64,000 nt of DNA from Acetobacter musti (lineage in GTDB: Bacteria > Pseudomonadota > Alphaproteobacteria > Acetobacterales > Acetobacteraceae), in the NCBI RefSeq assembly GCF_011516835.1, contig NZ_WOTB01000014.1, positions 58,258 to 122,257 of the forward strand, given 5' to 3'. The notes under the pieces are model-generated. The model did no database searches, had not been told where the DNA came from, and was given only the letters and a program-made list of their open reading frames with translations. The position numbers and the translations under genes were made by a program. Below, piece by piece: positions 1-8,580 of the stretch. Each line of letters begins with the position of its first letter. Position 1 is the first letter of the stretch.

Positions 1-1
1 G

Positions 2-787
2 GGACGGGTTGTTTATACAATTAGACTCTTAGAGAGTTGCCCAGCACAAAGTTTAATAGTGTTGGAAGAACCCGAAACTTCTCTTCATGAAAGCGCTCAG
101 TATGAATTTATAAAATATCTAATGGATGTAGTAAATAGGCGCGGTCATCAGATTATTTTTTCAACTCACTCAAGTATTATGATGGATGCTTTGCCGCCGG
201 AAGGGCGAAAACTACTTATAAGAGGAAAAGAGGGAGTTGATGTATTTGATAGTGTAACATCGACTAGAGTAAAAACAGCTCTTTCGTGTGGAGAGGGAGG
301 GCACGCCATTATTTGTGTTGAGGACGAGTTTGCTCAATCATTTCTTCGAGAAATACTAAGACGGTACGATATTAATGTGCTGGAATCGGTTGAAATAATT
401 CCGTTCGGTGATGCTAAGGCTGTATTATCAGCTCACAGAGTTCTTGCTAAAGCAGGACAAAAATCAATCGCGGTTAGGGACGCTGATCAAGGAGAAGATC
501 TAGCCCAACATCTTTTGGCGCTCCCAGGAAGCCTTCCACCAGAGAAAGAGGTGTTCTGCTCAAAAGCATCCAAGGATAAGCTTAACGAATTATATGGGTT
601 TAGTGCCGATACATTTTTGTCATCACACCCAGATATAGACCATCATGAGTATTTTCCAAAGATAGCGGGGAAACTTTCCTGCTCACGTGAGGTCTTAGAG
701 ACAGACTGTATTCGAGCTTTTTTAGACAGTGTTGGAAGCATTTGGAGTCAAAAGTTATGTGAAAATATTAAAAAGGCAATAGTGTAG
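2..787 (+). CDS. AAA/OLD-like ATPase with TOPRIM-like C-terminus, 5' truncated by window edge
   Basis: The reading frame is open from base 2, so only the C-terminal part is present; the GTG at 59 lies inside the Walker B strand and is not the true start. Visible motifs are Walker B (LIVLEEPETSLHE), the ABC-type switch histidine (IIFSTHSS) and, after about 100 residues, a TOPRIM-like pattern (acidic residues in CVEDEF, then RDADQGED). This order is that of OLD-family and related SMC-like ATPases, many of which act as nucleases in phage defence. The codons are AT-rich, unlike the GC-rich genes downstream, which suggests acquisition by transfer. No partner gene is visible because the upstream side is cut off. 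It could also be a recombination-type ATPase without nuclease activity. The family call is fairly safe; a defence role is inference. Confidence 0.75.
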   Translation, partial: GRVVYTIRLLESCPAQSLIVLEEPETSLHESAQYEFIKYLMDVVNRRGHQIIFSTHSSIMMDALPPEGRKLLIRGKEGVDVFDSVTSTRVKTALSCGEGGHAIICVEDEFAQSFLREILRRYDINVLESVEIIPFGDAKAVLSAHRVLAKAGQKSIAVRDADQGEDLAQHLLALPGSLPPEKEVFCSKASKDKLNELYGFSADTFLSSHPDIDHHEYFPKIAGKLSCSREVLETDCIRAFLDSVGSIWSQKLCENIKKAIV

Positions 788-950
788 TGTCATAAAATGC
801 ATTGATTGTGTAATTTATATTTTATTAAGCGGTATTGAATTTTTAATATTCCGAATGCCCGAGTATCTCTGGACATCCCAAAAGAACCAGACATTCCTCT
901 CCCGGGCAAAACTGCCTGTCGATGAAGGGAGTCGCGTTCTTTTCATCTCG
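788..950. other. AT-rich intergenic stretch
   Basis: Short region after the ATPase stop. Base composition changes from AT-rich to GC-rich here, near 850-950, which may mark the edge of an acquired segment. No convincing gene, tRNA or attachment site was seen. Confidence 0.4.
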
Positions 951-1015
951 TTAATTTTAATAAATCGGGATCAAAGGGACTGCGTCCCTTTGCGGGGTTC
1001 GGGGCAGCGCCCGGG
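951..1015 (+). repeat. Hairpin repeat family 1, copy a
   Basis: Copy of the short intergenic element: an AT-rich lead (TTTTAATAAATC), GGGATC, a stem AAAGGGA/TCCCTTT around CTGCG, then GGGGTTCGGGGC and a small GGGC/GCCC-type hairpin. The same order recurs near 8.46, 12.1, 28.7, 49.3 and 52.5 kb and, in paired or inverted form, near 11.7, 46.1, 49.2 and 54.0 kb. Confidence 0.85.
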
Positions 1016-1028
1016 TGTGCCCGGTTAT

Positions 1029-1063
1029 CGTTGTGGACTACTGGAAAACTGTAGTCCACAACG
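1029..1063 (-). terminator. Perfect 13-bp hairpin after the 1772-residue gene
   Basis: CGTTGTGGACTAC and its exact reverse complement flank a 9-base loop (1042-1050). It lies 6 bases past the stop codon at 1070-1072 on the minus strand. There is no T-tract after the stem in that direction, so it may stabilise the mRNA 3' end rather than terminate transcription by itself. Confidence 0.6.
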
Positions 1064-1069
1064 GGAAAA

Positions 1070-4000
1070 TTACACCGCCTGTTGCATGGCGGTGCGTCCT
1101 TCGATGGCGTCTCGCAGTGCTTCGGTGACTGTGTCCTCGCTGGTGTGGTTGCGGATGTAGTGTTCGCCGGCGGAAGCGGCGACGGTGTGAGCGGCTTTGT
1201 CGGTGTAAAGCCGGATGATCTGTGCTGCCAGTTCACGGGCGTCTGTGCCGGTGAGGGCGCTGAGTTCGGGGGGCAGGATCATGCCTTCGGCGGCGATGGT
1301 GCTCATGACGCAGGGGACGCCGGAGGCCAAGGAGTCGAGCACTTTTCCCTTGATGCCGGCGCCGTAGCGCAAGGGGGCGACGGTGAGACGCACCTGATCG
1401 AGCAGGGTGTGCAGATCGGGCACGTAGCCGGCGATTGTGACGCCGTCCTGACGGAGGCGGTATATGGCGTCGGGCATCTGGCTGCCGGCGAGCAGGAAGC
1501 TGATTTCGGGATGCTGCCTGCGGACCAGCGGCATGACGGAGCTGACGAGGAAGCGGGCGGCGTCCAGGTTCGGAGCGTGGGTGAAGCTGCCGATGAAGGC
1601 GACGCCGCTGCGTTCTTCGAAGGGGCGGGCGCCGGGGCGTAGCGGAACATGCCAGGGGACGTGGTGGACGGTGGCGTCGGGCACCATGGCGCGGAGCAGG
1701 CTGAGTTCGCGGAGCGAGTGGGTGAGGACGGCGTCCGCTGACCAGGCGGCGGTGCATTCCTCCAGCCGGACCTGGCGGGCGGTTGCGAGCAGTTCCGGCC
1801 GGTTTTCTGCTGCGGCCTGACGTTCGAGCCGCAGATGGTGGAGGTCGGCGACGCTGTAGATCACGCGGGCGCGGTTCTGATGCCGGCGGACCAGCGGCAT
1901 GTAGCGGGTCGCGATGTCATGGCGGTGCAGATAGACGACATCGAAGCTGTGGGCATGACGGCGCAGAACGTCCTCGACGGAGGAGGTGAAAGGCGCGGTG
2001 CAGGTTTCGATGCCCTGCGCGGTCAGGGCTTCGCGCAGCGGCTCTGCGGGTGAGAGATCGTCCGCCGCGATAAAGGTGATGTCATAGCCGAGCGTTTTCA
2101 GGGCACGCATATGAGAGAGGATGGCCTGCGAGCCGGCGTCGCGGGTGGCGTCCGGTGTGAGTGCGTCGATCACCAGCGTCCGGCGGCGTGTCAGGGTTTC
2201 CAGCACGCTCCGGGGGGCGGCCGGTCCCTGTGTGCGCAGAAGGCGGCGGGCGTGGTCGCGGGCGGTGGCGCCGGACTGTTCGTTTGCCTGTCGCTGTCTG
2301 AGGGCTTCCGCCTGGGCCATCATGAAGGAATAGACGTGTTCAAGATCGGCGCTGCTGTCCAGCGCCTGCACGGCTTTTGCCACGGCGGTTTCGAGTGCGT
2401 CGTCGAAACGGGTGGCGGATTCCAGCACGAAGGGGGAGCCTGCGATCTCGGCGCCGTCGCTTTCGCGCACGACCTGCACGACGTGACGGGTCAGGGGAGA
2501 GAGCGGGACCGGCAGGGTGAGGTCGAAACCATGACGGCCGTCGCCGATGCCGGACTGGCGGAGATCGTTTCTGTCGGCGTTTGCGATCGTGCGGGACAGG
2601 ACCATGCCGTTATCGAGAATCTGCAGGGCCACGGCGGCGTTGCTGTCATCGGCGGCCCAGCCTGCGATCCGGTCGCGGGTGACGATGTCGAGATGGCCGC
2701 GCAGAGGGCCGGAGGATGCTGGCAGGGCCGTGGCGTCGGGGAGATCGATAAACCATGGGCTGTGAGCGAGGGCTTTTCCGTCCGATGCGCGCCGGACCTC
2801 GATCACATGGCGCAGAGCCGGCGCGAGACCGCCGGGAATTGTCCGGCTGAATCCGCAGCAGCCGTTGCCGAAGCCGGCCTGTTCGAGGTCGGAGCGCCAG
2901 GTGGAAGCGGAAACGGTGCTGATTACGACACCGTTTATGACGATTTCCAGATCGACGGGCTGGCCGGTGTTATCATGCGCCCAGCCGGCGATGTGCTCGC
3001 GGCTGACTTCATCGATGAAGCCGCTGAGCGGTGCTTCTGTTGCTGATGGCATGGAGCGGCGGGCGTTGATGGCGTGGCGGGCGGCTTCCAGTTCCGGGCC
3101 GGATTCCACGCGCGGGGCGCAGTACTGTGCCGGGATGCGTGGGGCGTTGGGATAGAGGGTCGCGAATTCGGCGGCGTTGTGGAACATGCCGCGGCTGTCA
3201 TCATCGATGAAGGTTTCGGAGGGCGCGCCTTCCGCGAGGATGATGTCGTGGGTTTCGAGTTCGATGTGGAAGTAGGCGACTTCGTCGATCTGTCCGGCCT
3301 GGAGGATGGTGTCGCCGTTGACGAGGGCGAGGGCCGGGATGAGGACGCCGTTGAGATACATGGCGTGCAGGGGTGAAACGGACAGATCGCGGGCTGGGAG
3401 GTTTTCGCCCAGCGCGCCCTTCCGGATAATGACGGGGAGGATATCCTGATTGCCAGACGCGAACTGTCCGGAATAGCTTCTTGTTCCGATCCAGCGGATC
3501 GGGCGGCTGAGGCCGGAGGCGGTGACGACGTGATCGCCGATTTGCAGGTCCTCGACGGCGACATCGCCGCTGGATGTGCGGATCAGCGTGCCGCGGCAGT
3601 AGCAGGGGGTGCCCTGATCGGTGATTGTCATGCCGCCGTAACCATCCTGGGCCATGACGAAGTAATCTTTTGAGTAATCGCCGGTGAGTTCGAAGGTGAG
3701 GGTTGTGGAGGCGGTTGTGACGACCAGGGTGGAGGTGCCCTGAAGCATGACCGTGGCGCCGGAGCCGTAAACGATGTCGGTCAGATCGAGCGAGGAGCCG
3801 ATTGACAGCACGGTGCCGGTGACGATGGCGCCGCCGGCCAGAGCCAGGACGCCGCCTGTCTCCACGACTGTATTCCGGGCGGTGCCGCCGGACAGGATCG
3901 AGGCGCGCGCATTCGCGTTCACCTGAATATTGCTGACGAGGCCGCCTTTGTTCACGTCCAGCGTCTGCCCGGAGAGGATGGTCGTGCTGAGGAGGGTCTG

Positions 4001-6388
4001 GCCGTCATTGATGACGTAGGTTGCGAGATCGACGAAGCTCAGGGACGGATCGTGATCCGACTCCCGGACGCTGTCCTGATACTCCGCGTTGACATGGACG
4101 GTTTCAAAATCCGAGTCTTCGTAGAAGGTGCTGCTGACCAGCGTGTGGTCCAGTGATTCCGCGTTTCCTTCGAAGACGTAGGTGTACCGGTTATCGGGGT
4201 CTTCGTGGCCTTCCATATCAGTGAGAACGCCGCTGCCGGTATAGATCTGCTGGGTGTCACTCCATGCGACATCGTTAAAATCGCCCAGCACGCCGACTTT
4301 CGCGGTCGGGTCGCTCTGCAGAAGTGTTTTGACGTAATCAGTGATGTATTCTGCCTGTGCCTGTCTGCCGTTGACGTCATCGGCGGGCGTGCCGCCGCCA
4401 TGGTTCACCGGCGGCTGGGTTGAGCCGTACAGCTCGGAGCTTCCTGCCTGCGATGAGTTGTGGACGTTGATCAGGGTGACGTCCTGGCCGTTGAACTCGA
4501 AGGTTCCGACCAGAGGCAGGCGGGTGTTTTTGAATGTGGTTGTGGAAGCATCCGTTCCGATGCGTGAAACATCGCCGACCAGGCTGACACGTTCGGGATT
4601 ATAGAGGAAGACGTTGCGGATATTGCCGCCGGCGACGCCGCCTTCGGCTCCGTTCACGGGATCGATTTCGGCGTAAGCGTATGTCGGACCGCCTGCGGCG
4701 GCGATCGCGGCGATGATGGCCTCGATATTCTGCGTCGCGTCTACGGTGCCGTCATTGGCGGTGCCGCTGTCGTCCTGGACTTCCTGCAGGGCGAGGACGT
4801 CCGGAGCGTTCAGGTTCTGCGTGATGATGGTGGCGAGCTGTGAGAGACGGTCAGCCTGTGTCGGGTCGAGCGCGTCGAAATTTTCGATGTTGTAATCGGC
4901 AACGAGAAGATGTGTCTGGTCTTTCAGGAAGTTCGTCGTCTGCTGCGGCGGGGCTGCCGGTGTGACGGTGACTGCGGAGATGGGTTCGAGTTCGTAAACG
5001 CCGTTGTAATAGTTGAGAACGCCGGTGACGTCGCCGAGTGAGTCTCCGAGGGTGGCGGAGATGGCGTCTCCGGGCGTGACGCCGCTGTCGTAATAGACCT
5101 CGATCCGCTGGGTGTTGATGTTGTCGGCGCTTTCGATCAGCGCGCCGCGGCTGTTCAGGAGTCCGTCGCCGCCATCGGGGACGACCCATGTGGCGTTCGA
5201 TGCGGTGGCGCCGACGACGACGGCGTTATGGATTGTGACGACCTGTCCGACGAGGCTGCGGTAGAAATCCAGAGCGTTGGCGTCCGGCTGCAGCGTGGCG
5301 GTGCTGGTGTTCAGATTTGTGTCGGTGCCTGTATAGGCCTCGGTGGGTACCGTGAGGCCGCCTTCTCCGATGACGGTCGGCGTGATGCTGACGGCGGCGG
5401 TGTCGGCGACGCTGTGCGATGTTTCCACGATTTCGGAAACGGGCAGGGAGTTGGACCAGGATGTGCCGCTGTAGTTCTCCATCAGGCCGGTGACGGTTAC
5501 GGTCTGGCCGACTGACGGCAGTGTCGCGCCGGTTGCCGCCAGGACGAAGAGGCCTGAGCTGCCGACATGAGAGGCGTCGGGGGACGGGTCCTGTATCCAG
5601 TATCCTTTGCCGCCGGTGGTGTCGACGGCGGTGACAACGCCGGTCGTCTGCACGGTTTTCCTGTTATACGGGCTTGTATAGCTGTCGCCGTTGAGCTGCT
5701 GGATGGTCAGGGTGAGGGGTGTCGTGGTGTCGGAGCCGCCCCCGTTGTCACCGCCGGTATTGCCCCCTGTGCCGCCCGTGTCATCACCGCCGCCTCCGGC
5801 TGATCCGCCGGCATCGGCGGAATCGTTGGCTGCTCCGGGGGTGTTCAGAACCGTTCCTTTGGCGGCTGCTGTTCCGTAACCATCGATACCGGCAAGGGAA
5901 GGATCGTTGGTGACCCAGTCTGAGGCGCTGTCGGTGTCGTGGCCGTCGGGGATGCGGGACGCGCCGGCGGCGGCGGCTCCGGTCAGGACGGGCGCGCCGG
6001 CATAGGCCGGGTCTGTGGCGTCGCTGTCGCGCACGGCGATGCTGTCGGCGATTGTGGACCAGGGGGTTGTGTTCAGGACGCCATCCTTGTCGGGATCGAG
6101 GTCCTGTCCGAGGGTTCCGGTGAAATCCTTTACGAGCAGGACGGTCTGGGAGCCGTTCTGCAGGACGTTGCTGCCATAGGGTGTGACCCAGTAGCCGTCG
6201 GCGTCCGTTGTCCCGAGATTGTAAATGTTATCTATTTTTCCGGCAGCGTTTGGAAGATCTCCGTCGATGACCACGAGGGACCAGCCGGTATAATCGGTCG
6301 AGGGGTCCCCTTTGACCTCTATAAATTCATGGGTGTCCGTGCCGGTTGGGTTGAACATGAACTCATTGATGATCGGATCTGTGGTCAC
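1070..6388 (-). CDS. Modular protein: lamin-tail, EEP nuclease, Hint autoprocessing module, glycosyltransferase
   Basis: A 1772-residue protein with a GTG start. Residues 1 to about 190 resemble a lamin-tail domain (IINEFMFNP, HEFIEVKG), followed by a Gly/Asp linker to about 222. An endonuclease/exonuclease/phosphatase domain follows, with motifs NIENFD near 503, LQEVQ, NVHNSS, GDFND near 703 and SDHDP near 778, as in secreted NucH/ExeM-type nucleases. A beta-repeat stretch runs from about 785 to 925. A Hint_2-like module begins at Cys929 (CYCRGTLI) and contains the SPLHAM histidine block and AEGAPSETF. Two copies of an about 100-residue module containing IAGWA lie near 1119-1220 and 1231-1330. 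A group-1 glycosyltransferase fills about 1400-1770 (YSVADLHHLRL, GAGIKGKVLDSLASG). No Sec signal peptide is visible. The C-terminal half is collinear with the protein at 56645-60058. Cleavage at Cys929 is inferred from Hint families. Confidence 0.85.
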   Translation of the reverse strand: MTTDPIINEFMFNPTGTDTHEFIEVKGDPSTDYTGWSLVVIDGDLPNAAGKIDNIYNLGTTDADGYWVTPYGSNVLQNGSQTVLLVKDFTGTLGQDLDPDKDGVLNTTPWSTIADSIAVRDSDATDPAYAGAPVLTGAAAAGASRIPDGHDTDSASDWVTNDPSLAGIDGYGTAAAKGTVLNTPGAANDSADAGGSAGGGGDDTGGTGGNTGGDNGGGSDTTTPLTLTIQQLNGDSYTSPYNRKTVQTTGVVTAVDTTGGKGYWIQDPSPDASHVGSSGLFVLAATGATLPSVGQTVTVTGLMENYSGTSWSNSLPVSEIVETSHSVADTAAVSITPTVIGEGGLTVPTEAYTGTDTNLNTSTATLQPDANALDFYRSLVGQVVTIHNAVVVGATASNATWVVPDGGDGLLNSRGALIESADNINTQRIEVYYDSGVTPGDAISATLGDSLGDVTGVLNYYNGVYELEPISAVTVTPAAPPQQTTNFLKDQTHLLVADYNIENFDALDPTQADRLSQLATIITQNLNAPDVLALQEVQDDSGTANDGTVDATQNIEAIIAAIAAAGGPTYAYAEIDPVNGAEGGVAGGNIRNVFLYNPERVSLVGDVSRIGTDASTTTFKNTRLPLVGTFEFNGQDVTLINVHNSSQAGSSELYGSTQPPVNHGGGTPADDVNGRQAQAEYITDYVKTLLQSDPTAKVGVLGDFNDVAWSDTQQIYTGSGVLTDMEGHEDPDNRYTYVFEGNAESLDHTLVSSTFYEDSDFETVHVNAEYQDSVRESDHDPSLSFVDLATYVINDGQTLLSTTILSGQTLDVNKGGLVSNIQVNANARASILSGGTARNTVVETGGVLALAGGAIVTGTVLSIGSSLDLTDIVYGSGATVMLQGTSTLVVTTASTTLTFELTGDYSKDYFVMAQDGYGGMTITDQGTPCYCRGTLIRTSSGDVAVEDLQIGDHVVTASGLSRPIRWIGTRSYSGQFASGNQDILPVIIRKGALGENLPARDLSVSPLHAMYLNGVLIPALALVNGDTILQAGQIDEVAYFHIELETHDIILAEGAPSETFIDDDSRGMFHNAAEFATLYPNAPRIPAQYCAPRVESGPELEAARHAINARRSMPSATEAPLSGFIDEVSREHIAGWAHDNTGQPVDLEIVINGVVISTVSASTWRSDLEQAGFGNGCCGFSRTIPGGLAPALRHVIEVRRASDGKALAHSPWFIDLPDATALPASSGPLRGHLDIVTRDRIAGWAADDSNAAVALQILDNGMVLSRTIANADRNDLRQSGIGDGRHGFDLTLPVPLSPLTRHVVQVVRESDGAEIAGSPFVLESATRFDDALETAVAKAVQALDSSADLEHVYSFMMAQAEALRQRQANEQSGATARDHARRLLRTQGPAAPRSVLETLTRRRTLVIDALTPDATRDAGSQAILSHMRALKTLGYDITFIAADDLSPAEPLREALTAQGIETCTAPFTSSVEDVLRRHAHSFDVVYLHRHDIATRYMPLVRRHQNRARVIYSVADLHHLRLERQAAAENRPELLATARQVRLEECTAAWSADAVLTHSLRELSLLRAMVPDATVHHVPWHVPLRPGARPFEERSGVAFIGSFTHAPNLDAARFLVSSVMPLVRRQHPEISFLLAGSQMPDAIYRLRQDGVTIAGYVPDLHTLLDQVRLTVAPLRYGAGIKGKVLDSLASGVPCVMSTIAAEGMILPPELSALTGTDARELAAQIIRLYTDKAAHTVAASAGEHYIRNHTSEDTVTEALRDAIEGRTAMQQAV

Positions 6389-7133
6389 GTCGTTTTTCTT
6401 TCTCTGAATTCACTCAGCACTCTGTACCGTCCGGTCATGGATTCTGGTACGACGTCATGAAAGATGTTGATTTTATGATGTCTGTTCAGGTCATTCCGGT
6501 ATCCGCAGATCTGATCTGATACAGTACGGTCCGACGGACGCCGGCCGGTTCGTGACCGGGGCTGCACGAAGAATAAAGGGCCGGAGCTTTAGCCTTCATG
6601 GTGATGGGAGAGCCTTAACGCCAGGTTGCCGTTAATCATTACCTTACGGTTCGAAACGAAGCGCTAACAATTGGAAATTTTACCGTACGGACAGGTTACA
6701 GTAATTATGTGATGTTTTTGCAACATATATCGGTTTATTACATAGTTATGACAACAATAAATCCATTAACATCACGAAATGACACTATTTTTTATTTATT
6801 ACATAATATTTTCGGTTTATATCGTACTGTTTCGATATGTTTATGAAGTGAAGCTGAGGCGGAGAGACATCCCTGAATGTGGCGGGACGTGTCATCAGTT
6901 AATGCTGATGATGTCAGGGAGGAACCGGGCGGCGTCGGGGAAAGTTGATTCCGGTCTGTTGTGGCGGGCTGCGATATATCTGAACGGCTTCAGGTGGTTT
7001 GTGAGGTTTCTTTTTTACAAAGAGGGAAGCTGATCGGCGCGATCTTTGCTCCTCCTGTCTGACATAACAAACCCACCGCGAACGTCTTTATCACTGACCG
7101 GTGGTTTCACAGGCAGGATCCTGAAACAGCCTT
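6389..7133. other. Long intergenic region, AT-rich core, no gene seen
   Basis: Separates the 1772-residue gene from the phosphoesterase. It should hold the promoter of the former, on the minus strand near 6400-6560. The 6640-6870 part is strongly AT-rich and contains CCGTACGG-like dyads. An 84-codon frame at 6779-7033 starts with hydrophobic residues, but it lacks a Shine-Dalgarno sequence and family features and is not called. Confidence 0.4.
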
Positions 7134-8075
7134 TTAGGTGTTGTGCGGATCTGTGCTCTGGAAGCCGTATGTTTCGTAACGGGTTTTTACGGTTCCGTTT
7201 GCTACGTCCACGACCATGAAGCCTTCCGGGGTGCCGTAGCGTGTGCCGTGCCACCAGTTGCCACTGACGGCGCCGCCTGTGATGTAGGGCACACCGTGCC
7301 AGTCGATCCGTTCGAGGATATGGGTGTGACCCTGGAACACGCCGATGACGTTGTGGCGGTCGAACAGCGGCAGGATTTCGTAAGCGTTGATGACGCTGAG
7401 GGAGTGATGTTTCAGCGGCGTGGCGGGCGGGGCGGCGTAGGTCTCGACGGCGGTGACGAGGGGAATGTGGGTGACCACGATGACCGGTGTGCCGGTGGGC
7501 TGAGCGGCAAGATCGTTTGCGAGCCAGGCGATCTGCGGCGCGTCGATCCGGCCTTCGTAGGAGCGGTCTCCGGTGATGCCGATCGAATCCAGAATGACGA
7601 AATGCACGCCTTTATGGTCGAAGGAGTAATAAAGGCGGCCGAAACTGTCCTCGAAATACTTCTTGCCGTAGAAGGGATCGGTCGGTTGCGCGCCGCTCTT
7701 TGTGTAGATTCCGAAGAGGTCGTGATTTCCGATCGTATGATGGACGGGCAGGGTGAGGTCGTCGGCGGTGTGTTTGTAGAGCTCCATCAGCATCGTGGCG
7801 CGGCTGGCGCTGACGCCGAGGGCGTCGAACACGTGATCGCCGCCCTGGATCGCGAAATCAGCCGGGATCGCGCGGGCTTTTGTGAAAGCGGAATGACAGC
7901 CGGCGGTTGCGTTCAGCTCTGGCTGGAGGTGGGTGTCGGTGATGAACAGGAAGGTGAAGGGCTCGTGGGCGCGCAGGGGCGGCCGGTCCGGGATGGCGGC
8001 GCGGGTTCCGGTTGTCGCTGTCAGCGTCAGACCGCCGGTCAGCGTGAGGAAGGTGCGTCGGCTGAGCTGAAACAT
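7134..8075 (-). CDS. Tat-exported calcineurin-like phosphoesterase
   Basis: Metallophosphoesterase acting outside the cytoplasm. The frame is open to an ATG at 8144, but the start at 8075 is preferred: AGGA lies 10 bases upstream, and the protein then begins MFQLSRRTFLTLTGG, a twin-arginine signal. Metal-binding blocks appear in order: FITDTHLQ (D-x-H), GGDHVFDALG (GD), GNHDLFG (GNHD), VVTHIP (His) and FQGHTHILE (GHTH). These are the standard ligands of the dinuclear metal site. The substrate cannot be told from sequence; relatives include phosphatases and phosphodiesterases such as the Icc/CpdA group. It appears monocistronic, flanked by intergenic repeats. Confidence 0.85.
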   Translation of the reverse strand: MFQLSRRTFLTLTGGLTLTATTGTRAAIPDRPPLRAHEPFTFLFITDTHLQPELNATAGCHSAFTKARAIPADFAIQGGDHVFDALGVSASRATMLMELYKHTADDLTLPVHHTIGNHDLFGIYTKSGAQPTDPFYGKKYFEDSFGRLYYSFDHKGVHFVILDSIGITGDRSYEGRIDAPQIAWLANDLAAQPTGTPVIVVTHIPLVTAVETYAAPPATPLKHHSLSVINAYEILPLFDRHNVIGVFQGHTHILERIDWHGVPYITGGAVSGNWWHGTRYGTPEGFMVVDVANGTVKTRYETYGFQSTDPHNT

Positions 8076-8220
8076 GCGCGGCGTGTCCTGCTGTTCGTGC
8101 CGGGTCAGTCTGCGCGGTGTGGTGTTGCTGTTCAACGGTGTCATAAATGGTTCATCGTTAAGCGGGGCGTTGCTTTGCCCGTGGCAAAACGTGTTGTCTC
8201 CTGCACCGCAGTATTGTTCA

Positions 8221-8455
8221 GAGACTGTTTCAAAGGTCTGCCCATGAAACCTCTGGTTAATTACAGAGAAGTTTTTGGTGAAGCTTTTTTCAGAAAGCTT
8301 CAGAAGACGCCGCCTTTTTGGGAAAAGGCGGCATCCAAAAACTTTTATTGTTTTTTGAGCCTGGCTGAGGCGAACAGATGGTCTGGAAGGAAAAAATATA
8401 ACATTATCAGTTTGTTATGAGAATTTTGTCCATTAAAGGTTTTTGAAACAGCCTC
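8221..8455 (+). repeat. MITE-like repeat family 2, full copy A
   Basis: About 235 bp bounded by imperfect terminal inverted repeats (GAGACTGTTTCAAA on the left, TTTGAAACAGCCTC on the right). Inside lie two hairpins in fixed order: GAAGCTTTTTTC/GAAAGCTTC and CCGCCTTTTT/AAAAGGCGG, then AAAAACTTTTATT. It encodes nothing recognisable. It aligns along its length with the inverted copy at 11870-12102. A family 1 repeat directly follows its right end. Confidence 0.8.
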
Positions 8456-8515
8456 TTAACAAACCGGGATCAAAGAGACTGTGTCTCTTTGCGGGGTTCG
8501 GGGCGGACCCCTGAG
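8456..8515 (+). repeat. Hairpin repeat family 1, copy b
   Basis: Begins directly after the right terminal repeat of the MITE-like element. The stem has changed to AAAGAGA/TCTCTTT: both arms carry the compensating base change relative to copy a. This suggests selection for the stem rather than for the sequence. Confidence 0.8.
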
Positions 8516-8580
8516 ACAGCCGCGTCATCCTGAGGGTTTTTTCTTGCGTCCGGGCGGAGGTCTGCTCAGGATACCGTCTT

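Noticed and set aside
1082..6460. Many plus-strand frames of 60-310 codons opposite the 1772-residue gene, e.g. 2111-3046
   Set aside because: They run antisense to a gene with clear domains, have Gly/Ala/Arg-biased translations typical of GC-rich shadow frames, and no ribosome-binding sites.
6779..7033. 84-codon frame beginning with a hydrophobic stretch
   Set aside because: The hydrophobic start comes from AT-rich sequence; no Shine-Dalgarno, no family features, and the second half is Arg-rich and featureless.
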